Below are positions 1-10,598 of a stretch of 64,000 bases of DNA, piece by piece. The stretch is from Ectocarpus siliculosus (Eukaryota > Sar > Phaeophyceae > Ectocarpales > Ectocarpaceae), in NCBI GenBank assembly GCA_000310025.1, contig FN649739.1, positions 347,592 to 411,591 on the forward strand. The letters run 5' to 3'. The first letter of the stretch is position 1, and every line of letters begins with the position of its first letter. Made by a program: the position numbers and the translations under genes. The notes under the pieces were generated by a model. The model was given only the letters and a program-made list of their open reading frames with translations, ran no database searches and was not told the DNA's origin.

Positions 1-1155
1 CCTATGTGGCAAACGCGAGCTTTCGGCAGGTGGTTAGGCTTGACACGAAAGATTGGATGAAAAAAAGCTGCAGCCGCTCTGTGAAAAAACAAGGGGGTCC
101 TTGTTTGGGATATTGATGCACGCACCTGTTGTAGACACAGGTGGTAACATGTTTCGAATGGCGAATTGTTGGACGCATGTTATTTTTGTGCTACGCTGTT
201 TCCGCATTTGGAGAAATTTTTCCTAGCCCATTTTATATTTTCGTTTCGTTCTAGTAAAGGTATAGTGTACCCTTTGGGGGTGTAGTTGGCTTGTGACCAC
301 GGAAGGCGTCCGCGTCAGTTGTACCAGTAGTATACGGATATTAAAAGGTACTGCGCGGAGACCGGGGCGGTTTTTAATGTGAACACAAAAAACAACAAAA
401 GCCGTGGTGGAACTACCATAGTGTACCCACGAAAAGCACGCGCGGGTGTGGCTGGCAGACGTGCTTTGGGTCATGCACCGCAGTACGTGTTTCCTTTTTC
501 TTGCCCCTTGCCCCTTTCGTTCAGAGGGCGGTTGAACTCTACTTCCACATAAAACGTCCAAGTTTTATTTTATTCTGAAACGACACGCAGTTTTCACTTC
601 CAGTATGGACATGCGTGGGCGTGGTATCGCTATCGCTGTGGCCGCACCTGCGGCATGGTTTCGGGCTTCCAGTACTGGGTATTCAAGAAATCATGCGTGC
701 ACACACAGACAGTTTAGCTTCACACGCGCTTGCATCAATTTGACCAAAGTCATTTTTTCTGTGCTCCATGCGCGGAGTTAAAACCTAGCGTTGACCCGAA
801 GTCGGTTGTACGATATTCGAAAAACACGGCCAACAACGAGTACGTCGTTTATCATAAGCGCACGGACAACAAGAAACACATGTCGTGAAAGAGACCTTTA
901 CACAACCGGATTGCGGTTTGTGCTTGTCCCGCCCAATTACTGGTGGACGAACCAAAAGTCAGCCGTGAGTACTTTCGCGTCGGCGTGGCGGTGCTCTACG
1001 ATAGTTTCAAGGTTGGGAGTGCGTGAACATCGCAGCATGCAGACACCTCGTAGGTGACCATGTTGTCTCCTCCACGTAGATGTTGCTTCAACCCGCTAGA
1101 TGCCCTAATCGGCACTTGTCGTTTTGCAACAAAGACCGGAAGTATGTACAACTAC
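1..1155. other. No gene recognised
   Basis: Reading both strands I find only short shadow ORFs, the longest 112 codons on the minus strand at 223-561, with no domain, no splice-supported exon and no similarity to the array further right. The stretch ends at an assembly gap. Confidence 0.5.
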
Positions 1156-1255
1156 NNNNNNNNNNNNNNNNNNNNNNNNNNNNNNNNNNNNNNNNNNNNN
1201 NNNNNNNNNNNNNNNNNNNNNNNNNNNNNNNNNNNNNNNNNNNNNNNNNNNNNNN
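1156..1255. other. Assembly gap (100 N)
   Basis: One hundred consecutive N. The round length suggests a placeholder of unknown true size. The bases just to the right belong to an inverted fragment of the gene-array unit, so the join here may hide further array sequence. Confidence 0.98.
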
Positions 1256-1615
1256 AAGGAGGGAAAGAAAAGGTTTTTCCTTTCCCCACATAGATAGTCT
1301 AAACGTCGGTACAGCAGTAGGGATCATACACAGCGTTTCCGTGTTTTTTGTTCTGGTTCTGCATTCTGCATGTCGAAGCCGTTGTTTAGCGGGGCAACAA
1401 CATCACTACACAGAAAACTGTTGTGTAGGGGTCATTCAAACACAGCGACCATCCCTTACAGCAATAGTAATCTGGAGAGGAGAGAAACACGCCCACGGTG
1501 AGGCACGCAAGCAAGGCACGCGCGAACACAAATTCACAACGAAGCAGAAACAGAGCAGCAATCATTCTGAGGGGTGTTGACAAGCAGGCAATGTATGAAA
1601 TGGTCTAGAATCATT
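1256..1615 (-). repeat. Inverted fragment of the array unit's 5' flank
   Basis: Read on the minus strand this resembles the sequence upstream of the first exons of copies B (about 13.1-13.4 kb) and C (about 23.7-24.0 kb). Shared landmarks, in order, are an ATTCTAGACC block, GATTGCTGC, TTCGCGTGCCTTGCTTGCGTG, a GACCCCTACAC block, GCCCCGCTAAACAAC and GATCCCTACTGCTGTAC. It stops at the assembly gap, where the first exon would be expected to follow. It therefore marks an extra, inverted and truncated unit at the left edge of the array. Confidence 0.75.
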
Positions 1616-2180
1616 TTAGTATATACGAAGGGCTCCGGACTTCGGGGGGGGGGGGGATTTGGGGGGGGGACTCTAATTTCTATATATTTGAGTAAGGGGC
1701 ACGGCGGATAGAAAACCCTCTACAATAGGGGGTCAATTACATATTTTCGTGAACGAAGCCTCCAATACTAATTCCTATATAAGACAGAAATCGAAACTGC
1801 CCTCCCGCGGGTGTGTGTGTGTGTGTGCGTGTGGCCCATGCGTCCAGATTTATGTTTCACGTAGACCATTGGGTTAACACACAGCCAGCTTCATGGAAAC
1901 GCACACGTCATCGGAAAATAGCTAGTTACGCCGCATCTTAACGCCAACACACCAGAAGAAAGCGGGGACAAGGTCCAAACAGCCCCTGAAACAAGTCTAC
2001 TTCGTACTACACTGCGTGGTTGCATGCAGCAACAGTAGAATACATATACTGTTGATCATGTTACATATATACTCACAGGATGGTCGTCGTGACGTGATAC
2101 ATTTCTTGTTATTAGTATGGAAAGAAATAAAAAAAAGATGGCTCGATTTTTGTATTTCTACAGCAGTATGGACCAGACGC

Positions 2181-2335
2181 CGACTGTACATGGAAGTCGT
2201 ACGAGTGTCGACTCAGTTGTGCTGTCGCAGCATCTTCCACGCACTTCTGCCAGTGCTGGTTTGTTGATTGGAGTCTTGTAGGTCGAGATACAGCAGTGGG
2301 ATTCTCGGGTTGTGGAGGCAAAAGTGAACCAGAGC
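2181..2335 (+). repeat. Diverged direct repeat, left copy
   Basis: About 150 bp that recur at 2612-2765. Shared blocks include CTTCCACGCACT, GATTGGAGTCTTGTAGG and CGGGTTGTGGA. No coding potential is seen. The remainder of 1616-3789 shows no gene. Confidence 0.7.
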
Positions 2336-2611
2336 AAAACATTTCATGCATAGCTCGATTACTGCTGTGTTTTTGCAACAGCGGTATGGACTAGACGCCG
2401 AACGACGTCCGCGTACTACCGCAACGACCTAACTGGATGGGATACTTCTTGCCACGGCAAACCATAGTACAGTGCGATGCAAACATCCGTTCGTGTGTCG
2501 CGCGGCTGCCACGTGTGTCGACGACAGGTACACGTAGAGCTCTCGCCATGTTGTCGTTACCGCGCAGGAGGACCCCTCGGAGATCTTCCACATGGTGCTA
2601 CAACGACAGCA

Positions 2612-2765
2612 GTACTACTGTACATAGATGTCGTAGGAGAGTGGAGTTGTGCAGTCACGGCTTCTTCCACGCACTCTCCTACCGGTGCTTGCGTCGATTG
2701 GAGTCTTGTAGGCCGAAATACAAGAGTGGGTTGGGTTCCCGGGTTGTGGAAGCAAACCTGCCTGC
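2612..2765 (+). repeat. Diverged direct repeat, right copy
   Basis: Second copy of the unit at 2181-2335, in the same orientation and about 430 bp downstream. Confidence 0.7.
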
Positions 2766-3789
2766 AACAACAGAGAAGGCGGTGTTCTATTTACTAGAGT
2801 ACCCCGCTCAACTTTTTTTTTTTGCGACATGTGGTTGCATATTTCTTTGCCACTGCCGAAAAAGACCGCTGGATCTTTACGCAGTCCACCTTTCGCATTT
2901 ATCATTTTACACCGAACGACGCAGGACGGGTCGACCTTCATCATTGTTGTTGTTGTTGTGCCTTCACATTAAAAATCGTTCCCATCTCTCTCTACCCAGT
3001 ACCTTCATATGTCCGTACTTACTTGTGGATTACCTGTTGGAAATTGTGGGAATCCCTTCATTCCGAGAGAGCCACAGGTCGGCATCCGGCCTTTTCTTTT
3101 TTTGTATGCACTTTTCTTATAATATGCACTTTTCTTCCTGTGAAGTTTTGACGTTGCGCTTGCCATCGTCGCTGAATGAAGTGTTCGTGGCTTCAAACCT
3201 TCTCAGCCGGCCTTCAAACTTCTTGCTTGTGATAAGTCTCCGTGGTAACTTCTCCGCGCATGAGTCATATGCAGTTATGACCTGCGCTTTGACTTTCACG
3301 ATGGGTATTTTACCTCCTCTCTTTTTGTCTTGCATTGGTGAGTACCTGCGTTATACGGAAGGATCGTTCCACGACGCAAACGTCGACGTCTCCGTTTTTT
3401 TTTTGTTCCCTCCGCACTCCTTCCTTGCGGCGGTTTTCACACCGACTTCGAACGTGGGGTGCAATTTCCTCTCGTCGTACCTTCCTCGTCCGCCTTCTCC
3501 ATCGATATGTACATAATGTATACCTCGATTTTTCGGCTTTTCGATTCCGATAGAGACAAGACTACGGACTGACATTTCCCTTTCGCCCCAGACGGGACCG
3601 CGCGCTCGTCGAGTGCCGAAATTCTTCACCACTTCCTTGCCTCTCCCAACACCGTCCCTTCTTCCCGCCCCAACAAATCTTCTCCCCTTCTTCTTCTTTC
3701 CTTCCTCCCGGACACTCACCACCATCCGTCCTGGATGTTGGCCCCCAGCCCCATTGGGGGGCGGGGGGCCAATCCTTAACCCTAGTACT

Positions 3790-3925
3790 AAATAGTCACG
3801 ATCTTGACAGCGGTACGCATGCGATCGGTCGTGCTCATGTTCGTTCTTTCTGGTTATATACAGAACGCATCAACACTAAAACACGTTTCTCTATGGAGAC
3901 AGAAAATTGGGGTATATATCGTTGA
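3790..3925 (+). repeat. Left edge of copy A intronic homology
   Basis: This piece aligns with the intron of copy B at about 16.70-16.88 kb. Shared blocks are TCACGAT(C)CTGACAGCGG, TGTTCGTTCTTTCTGGT and ACAGAACGCA(C/T)CAACACTAA. Homology then breaks off and resumes at about 5.23 kb, so 3926-5230 is extra sequence specific to copy A. No counterpart of the first exons of copies B and C is present upstream of this point. Confidence 0.65.
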
Positions 3926-3979
3926 GCCAAGATTGGCGTTTATGGACGTCCCGTGGGACATCCATTCGGTTCATGATAT

Positions 3980-4880
3980 ACCGTAATTGTGCGGGCTATG
4001 ACACCCATCGTTGATTTCGCACCCTTCGGTGTTATGGCACCGGGGTGCACAAAGATATCGAGAGCGGGATGAATTAATTGCATTTCCGCACCGGTATGAA
4101 ACACCACCCGGTGCGACATCAACGATATATAACCTGCTTAGGACGAAGGTTTGCGTGCTTCCGCAAGGTGCCGGTACCTTCCGGGCCACGGGTCGAGTTG
4201 TATTTAAGGAACGGCTGAGAAGGTCCGGTAGGTACCATTTGGGGCGCCATTCCTATCATGTATGTACATCGTACCGTCGAGGTGTGCGAGTAGAAATGAT
4301 AAAAGTTTTGTCTACGGTAATTCGTACATCGAATGCACTCACTCACTCAACCAAGTACACAGCACAGATCACGCACCTCCAGCCAACCGAACAAGAGGGA
4401 AATCGTAAACGGTACTACAATTGTACCGGTACCATGCCCCGTGAGGCCGACAAAGACAGAGGGAAGCATCAGCCAACAAATGAGGGGCTTGCGACCAACA
4501 AAGAGGTTGGAAGAATCGACACCGTACCGTATACCTTTCCCAACAGGGAACCACAGCGTCTGTTGTCTTTGGCACACGCTACCCCAATGTCGCATTCAGC
4601 CGCTTCATTTAAGTACCGTATCACGCACAATAGCGGTACTTGTACCAGGAAACGCCTGTCGTCATTTCTTAGTATTGCACCTATCGGTGTCATCGCACCG
4701 GGGTGCGTTCACTCAGCACCGTAAAACGACCAGTGTGATTTGTTCCGTATCACACCCATCGATGTCATGGTGCGTAGGAAATCTAGAACGAAATGATTTT
4801 TAATAACATTTCCACACCAGTATCGGTGTTATGGCACACATCGGTGTTACGGCACCGGGGTGCGATAAAAAACCAAGATA
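3980..4880 (+). repeat. Short interspersed repeat cluster (GGTGTYATGGCACC type)
   Basis: A motif like TCGGTGTTATGGCACCGGGGTGC recurs in varied form near 4026, 4682, 4753, 4823 and 4842. Each carries a small inverted core, GCACC-gg-GGTGC. Between the motifs lie unrelated stretches. The cluster lies inside the extra block of copy A's intron. No protein is recognisable. Confidence 0.6.
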
Positions 4881-5084
4881 GGAATGATTTAAAAATCGAT
4901 CGCAGTCCGGTGACATGAAACACACGATTACGGCAACACATGCTTGAGGGGAGCCCTGCCAAATATCCGTTGCATGCATCGCGTGATCCGTCCTACTTGT
5001 GTACGCCAAGGAGAGTTAGCGCGTCTATTGTATATATATCTCGATTAAATTTATAGCCCTCTGGCGCGAGACACGTGGGCTGTC

Positions 5085-5235
5085 CCAGCGACGTCCAATG
5101 GCCGTCCCATGGGACACGAAGGACGGCCAATGGCGTGTCCCATGGGACGTCTATTGGCTGGCCCATGGGCCGGCCCACGCGCGCGTGGGTCACGTGGGAC
5201 GTCCGATGGGCCAGCCATTGGACGCCCATATGAAG
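5085..5235 (+). repeat. CCATGG-palindrome cluster 1
   Basis: Dense perfect palindromes: GTCCCATGGGAC twice, GGCCCATGGGCC, and CCCACGCGCGCGTGGG, mixed with CCAATGG and GGCCAATGG words. Related clusters occur at about 28.2-28.6 kb and 54.9-55.5 kb. The strand sense is arbitrary. Confidence 0.75.
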
Positions 5236-5974
5236 ATTTTTCGGGGGACCACAAAGTTGCTCTTCCGAACAAACCGAAATCTTGACCAAAAATTTGTAAT
5301 TTCGAGGTGGTAGTTGACATTCTTGGAGCGGGCCTACGAATGTTGGTGGGTCCGGCGAGGTTTCTACAGGTCAGTCAACCTTATCGTCCATACCGCGATG
5401 AAACTTGCACCGTGGCAGGCCTCTACCGCACCCTGGCTTCACTACGGTGTGGACGTCACGGGCGCCACAACGGAGAAAACGATCTACATTCAAGTACAAC
5501 TAACCGCCTTTTTTTGGGTGTGCCGCCAACCTCTTTGCACAATCAGGTCTCCGAGTTTGGCATGCGCGAGCGGGCTCGGCATCACCGTGCGCTACATTGT
5601 TACGATGTACGGGTTGGTGCTGGGGCGAAACATACTGGAAATCGTAAACCTCGTCGGCTTCCCAGCGCTGTGGATTGCCGAGATAGCGCTGATTCTGACG
5701 GCATTACGGCTGTTTGTCATGTACTACCCAAGCACAAGAGCCAAGTACGGAAGAGTGACAAGAGAAAAGCCGTGGGCTTGCGGCCTAAATAGCAGCCACC
5801 TACCTTTTGGTGGAAACGGTGGTGTGGTTGGCAGGTGCAGTGCAGGGCACCGAGAGGTGAGGGAATGAAAATGAAGCAGGGTGGGCTACAGTGTTCGAAG
5901 TCGCGCGTCGGGCGAGCCCCCCTCAACTGTTGTCACGGACACGTACGTGTAACTGCTGCTGCTTGCGTGTGCGT

Positions 5975-6105
5975 GTGCGTGAGAGAGAGGAGAGAGAGAG
6001 TGATAGAGAGGGTATGAGAGAGAGCAGACAGAGAGAAGAGGGAGAAAGGAAGAGAGATAGATAGAGAGAGAGAGATGCAGACAGACAGGCAGACAGACAG
6101 ACTCA
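5975..6105 (+). repeat. GA-rich microsatellite in copy A intron
   Basis: GAGA- and CAGA-rich tract between the first two copy A exons. The same intron of copies B and C also holds such a tract, so it was present before duplication and persisted. Confidence 0.9.
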
Positions 6106-7144
6106 GGCAGAGATGATATGGAGAAACTATCTATCCTTGCAAGTTTCGTGAAGCGCGTCTACGTTGTGCCTAACGTCGAGAGCCAACTCCGCCGCTTTCA
6201 TACCTCGCAGAGTTGCAACCGTCATGACGAACCTGGACCCTGTCTCGGTGTTCATCACCATCACGGCGGTGGTGTGCCTCGGCCGCCAGTTGAAGCGGAT
6301 ACACGACCTCAGCAACATGGGCCGGGATATTCGCCTGGTTGGGATAATTCTACTGATATGTGTACGTGAGTGATGACATTGACGTCATGTGAACGTAACA
6401 TAGTCTGGTGGTTCTTGTGTTGGGAGCTCTGCCCGAAGCACCGATATGTGGTTTTGGTTGTCCGGCACACCTACTTGTTGGCCACGGCGGCACGTTCCTG
6501 CCCTGCATCAGGACTGCTTTGTGCGATCACTGCCACGTGCGATCGTTCGGTGGGTCATGCCCGCTTTTACCAAATTGACTACACGTACCGCCTCCTTGTT
6601 GTTGCCTCATGAAGTACGCGAATCTATTGTTCGACTTCAAGTCCTTGCTTGGTAGAGTTCGTCTGTGACACCACGAAAAGGGTCGGATCGTTGGCCCATG
6701 TACGGATGCTAGAAGGAACCTGGACAGAAAGCTGAACCATTTTCAACGTATGAAGTCAAAACAACAACGCCATCCACACCACCACCAACTTGACGATGAG
6801 GCTACCCCGAATGACGTCGCATTTTCACACGATATGAGAATTCCACTCCTCAAAATGCCTGACGGAGTTAGCTGCAGCTGCCACGCCACGCCACGTGATC
6901 GATATCGATACCCCCCATGACCGTTGCTTGCATGATGGCCTGTTATTCACTCGCCGCTTCCCAGCGGTGTTCACGGCGATCCAGGTGCTACCGCTCTCTA
7001 CCCTGGCGTTCAAGTACTTCAGCGTCGTTTCCATGACCTTATCGCACCCGGCCATCGTCTGGATTTTGTGAGTCCTACACTGCCCCCCCATGTTTCGTGG
7101 TCGTTGTGAACCTTCCCGTAGTCTGGGAAATGTGCTCCCCCTCC

Positions 7145-7671
7145 GCCCCCCGTTGTTTGCCATCGGGGTTGGGTTTTCGTCGCTTGGCGACGACGTTGTA
7201 GCACAAGCCGATCACTTTGTGAGTTCGGCAACCAGGTTACCGCTTTTTGTTGCCTTTTTTTTTGCGGTAACCATGAATGATGTTTGAGCAGATTATGTTG
7301 TGCGGGGTCGAGAACTATCACTCCTCGCAAAGGGTATGATCGCGCCACGTTGTGCTACATTGGTCATGCACCCTCGAGGAGGCAGTTACACAGTGCGTAT
7401 ATCTGTCACTGGCAGTGAAAGCACCAGAAAATATATGACGTCATTCGCAGCTGTCATCCGTATGCAAGGAAGTAAGCACAAGATTCCGAACACTCTTAGC
7501 AGGATGCAGCACACCATCCATGCCACTCACCGAATACCTCACGGCGCTTCGCGCTTGGCGATGTGACAACCTGGTCCGGTGAGAGCCCGGCGTGCTCCGT
7601 CCCGGCTTTGTAGGGATACCAGGTCAATGGTCTAACGACTACGACATGCACGGGTATGGGTCCACCCCCCC
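7145..7671 (-). mobile_element. ~530-bp repeat inserted in copy A intron
   Basis: Copies B (near 19180) and C (near 33315) have the uninterrupted sequence GGGATATGTA then a C-run then a TCGT(G/A)GTGGTGCC block. Copy A has about 530 bp inside that C-run. The insert starts at a C-run followed by GTTTGCCATCGGG and ends with TATGGGTCCACCCCCC. Relatives lie at 25850-26379 (opposite orientation) and 63441-64000. Read on the minus strand the head has GTAGTCGTTAGACCATTGA and GGGCTCTCACC, loosely resembling tRNA promoter boxes, so a SINE is possible. It encodes no protein. Strand is given as head-first and is tentative. Confidence 0.7.
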
Positions 7672-8824
7672 TCCAATTCGTGGTGGTGCCACGCCGGAGT
7701 TGTAGCTATAGGTATTCTTCGGGGATTTCGCATTTGGCTGTGCCCGGCCACCTTCCGGGGAGTTAAGCCAAGAGGGCTATGTAGGCCCTGCTCACGATGC
7801 ACGGGCCTACACACGCGCTTGGTTGCTGGGCAACGCTGATGAGCTATGAAATAGAATGGCGTCCTAAAGAAGAGTTCATGCTAGTCTCTCGAAAACACAG
7901 AGCGCGCACACGTCTACTGTGTGGCCGGCCGTCGTCGCGATTTTCGTCATGCCGCCAATCGCCGTCCTTTGAAAAGGGTCTATCTGAGCGGCGTCATGCA
8001 CATGTGCCTCGCCCTCCCCGTCCTCCTTCGTTGTGGGCTTGCGCAGGAACATCAGACCCATCCAAGAGGTCCTGCATCACGCCCCAAGAAATAGCATTCC
8101 CAAAGGTGTCCAGATGCTGCTGGCGTTATCGTCGAGGAGGAGGGGGGGGAGCAGTTCAGCTATCGGCGGCGAGGCAGTTACCACGGATGTTACACAGAAC
8201 CCGAGCCAACACGGCCGTGAGTCTTACGTCGATTCGAACCGGCTTGCCGGCATCATGAACTACCTCCCGCTCCGGGAGGCGTTCGGAGAGTTCTGCCAGA
8301 AATCGTTCTGCAGCGAGGTCAGTCAATGTGTGGTGTGTGTACAAGCCGCGGAGAGTCATTGGCTAAATAGTGGAAGCTCGCAATTTCTAGCTGCCCTACG
8401 GCCTTGTCTCTTCTTCTTCAACTTCAGACCTCCTGGAAACGAGGCCACGCAGAATGTTTCATTCCTCTGCGGTGCTTGCCCTCATCTTCTTTAGCGAGAC
8501 CGGTTCATCCGTCCTTCCGCCAAGTGCACTTACGAACAAGGCGTCTCTACTCCAACCATAGCTGGCATGGAGCACGGATAGATACAACTGGCCGTGCTCC
8601 GAGCACGTGTTCGTTCTGGCTCTCTCCGGTTGAGGTCGCAGAAAGCGTGGCAGTAATGTTTTTTGTGTGGCGTACGAGGCGGCGTTCCGAAGGCATCGAG
8701 GTGGCTGGTGTCCGCCTCACGCACGCTACACACGAGAGGGTGAAAAGACGTGTGCTGCAGAGACTTGCAGCGGGGGCCTCTCCTTCCGAGTACTTTCTCG
8801 CGAGGCGGGGCCTTTGGGCTGAAT

Positions 8825-8844
8825 GATACACTGTCCAGTGTATC
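8825..8844 (+). repeat. Conserved intronic hairpin
   Basis: Perfect inverted repeat GATACACT-GTCC-AGTGTATC in the intron after exon 4. It is conserved at 20340-20359 in copy B and, with changes in the left arm and loop, at 34396-34415 in copy C. Confidence 0.8.
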
Positions 8845-9228
8845 TCCCCACTCCTCACCTGCCGCTACTGTAAACAGGAGAATCACCAGCTGCTTGTTTG
8901 CACCCCCTCCTGTTTGCCATCTGCACTTCGATCGCCCTCTGACTATCTATCGGTTTTCTGATCACATCATGCTTGTACATCTGTGCGCACCGTCTCGTTC
9001 CCAGTCTTTTCAGTTTCTCCTGGATGCTTCGGAGTTCAGAGGCGTGATCGTCGAAGGCCCCGTCGAAGGCGATGCCAACGGCAGCGCCGAAGAGGAGAAC
9101 GAGGCACCAACACGCACGAGCGGGTTGGGGGACGTGGCCGCCATGGTGAACGAGTACATCAAGGACGGCGCTCCCTCGGAGATCAACATCGGCAGCGACA
9201 CCAAGCACGACATCATGGAGCTGGCCAA

Positions 9229-9414
9229 GGTCGAAGCCTTCACCTCGCTTGACCAGGTGAGCAGTAGAAATGAATGGAACTCAAAGCTTTTTGTTGTCTT
9301 GACGATGTGGGAAGTATAGAGTAGGAGGGAAGTTCGAAGCTTTCGCCTTGCTTCACCAGATGACAAGTAAAGTGAAGGAAGTTCGAAGCTGTCGCTTCGC
9401 ACGACAGACGAAAA
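9229..9414 (+). repeat. Tandem copies of the exon-5 splice junction (copy A)
   Basis: The end of exon 5 and its donor (TCGAAGCCTTCACC...CTTGACCAG then GTGAGCAG) recur as three degenerate copies about 50 bp apart, at 9281, 9332 and 9380. Each retains TTCGAAGCT or similar and a CTTGACC-like word. The later copies in A have lost a good GT donor. The same organisation occurs in copies B and C. Confidence 0.75.
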
Positions 9415-10584
9415 GCAGAAATAATGGAGAAAACCGAAAGGGCGTGCGTGGAGGCATGGCGCCGGTGTGCTCGGCTTTCCGTTTTGGTCTCCATGCACGG
9501 TCGGTATCACAAGACATCAAACTTCGGGGATCGATTTTCAAATATCGATGCATAACGCCACGACGACGAGGGCGCGTAATCAAAATGTAGATATTCGGAA
9601 CGCTCTCGATGAGGCGGCTCCAACGGCGCCATTGTCGGCACCGCCATTCTTCCTGCCGTGAAGTAGTCGAGCTTTGAAAATTGGTGCAGGGGGTGTCCTC
9701 TCTTGTGTCACTTGCGGTAATAGCATGGATGCATGTTCGTATGTGGCGGTTTGGGCGCAATCGGTGGGGACAAGCATGTTTTCTAAGGATCACAACTTTC
9801 TTTCTGGCGTCTTCAGCCTGGGCGCGTATCCACCGCGCCACGTGCAATAGCGCACGGGGCAATGTACACCTCGACCAGGCCCAGTATGGATAATGTTTGG
9901 GTTGGCCACATCGAAAATTTCGGGACTTGCTCAAACTGCGTGCGGGGCAGCCGCAGCAGTACCCAACCAGTTGTCCCCACGGCAAGCTGCGGGACGGAGA
10001 GAGCGTTTCGTGTATTCTCGTTGCAGAGTGTGGAGGCGTGAGAAACACCAAGAACGGTTTCATGGGTTCTTTCTCCACCACCGGGAAGGCGCATGCAATA
10101 GACATGGTAACGAGATAATGTCCACTTCAACCGGGGTTTCATTCTCTTTTTCAATCGTGGGAGTTGACAGAAGCTCCGGGTTTGACAATGTCTGGTAAAA
10201 CTGTCGCGAAGAGACTGTAGAAGAAGTCCCTTCGTCGTAGATGGGGCATAACCGACACCTCTTGGACACTTCCAGAGGGTAAACAAGGAAGCAGCCGCCG
10301 CTTCAATTCCCGATTGTCGCCCCCTAACTCCTAGCGCCGCGACCAGTACCTAGGACGAAAACGGCCAATCATAGTTTTTTGTGCAGATTCTGCTCGAAGC
10401 AGCCGCATCACTTTCGTTGTTCTCTTCCCATGTACAGGATGCGCGAAGGCTGATTTTCGGCAAGGCCGAGAGGGAAATCAGGAGGATCCTGGAAGACAAT
10501 CTCATGGCCAGGTTCTTGGCGTCCGCACAGTACAAACGGGCTGTGGACGGTGACGGCCATGGACGTGTGTAAGCCCCGCACGGG

Positions 10585-10598
10585 GAGAGTCGACTCTC
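10585..10598 (+). repeat. Conserved palindrome 12 nt after the stop codon
   Basis: Perfect 14-bp palindrome GAGAGTCGACTCTC. It is also present at the same distance from the stop at 22642-22655 (B), and at 36710-36723 (C). It is conserved while the surrounding 3' sequence diverges, so a role in the transcript's 3' end is possible but unproven. Confidence 0.85.

Larger units (their letters stand above)
5547..10572 (+). pseudogene. 7TM-RGS gene, copy A (5'-truncated, frameshifted)
   Basis: Six exons are supported by the identical layout in copies B and C: 5547-5856, 6211-6365, 6965-7067, 8047-8317, 9005-9256 and 10438-10572 (TAA). Exons 1-3 encode hydrophobic helices corresponding to TM3-TM7. 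Exon 4 carries a basic linker and the start of an RGS box (LREAFGEFC). Exon 5 continues it ([11 protein letters not shown], then [11 protein letters not shown]) and exon 6 ends it ([13 protein letters not shown]). The Asn of SEIN sits where RGS proteins place the Asn that contacts G-alpha. The first exons present in B and C (TM1, probably TM2) are missing. A 4-nt insertion, AAAT at 5787-5790, shifts the frame within the TM4 part of exon 1. The RGS exons themselves are open. It is probably a pseudogene, unless the insertion is an assembly error. Confidence 0.8.

Noticed and set aside
2437-3516. 359-codon plus-strand ORF
   Set aside because: It crosses one half of a diverged direct repeat and low-complexity CT-rich sequence, has no domain, and has no counterpart in the first repeat copy.
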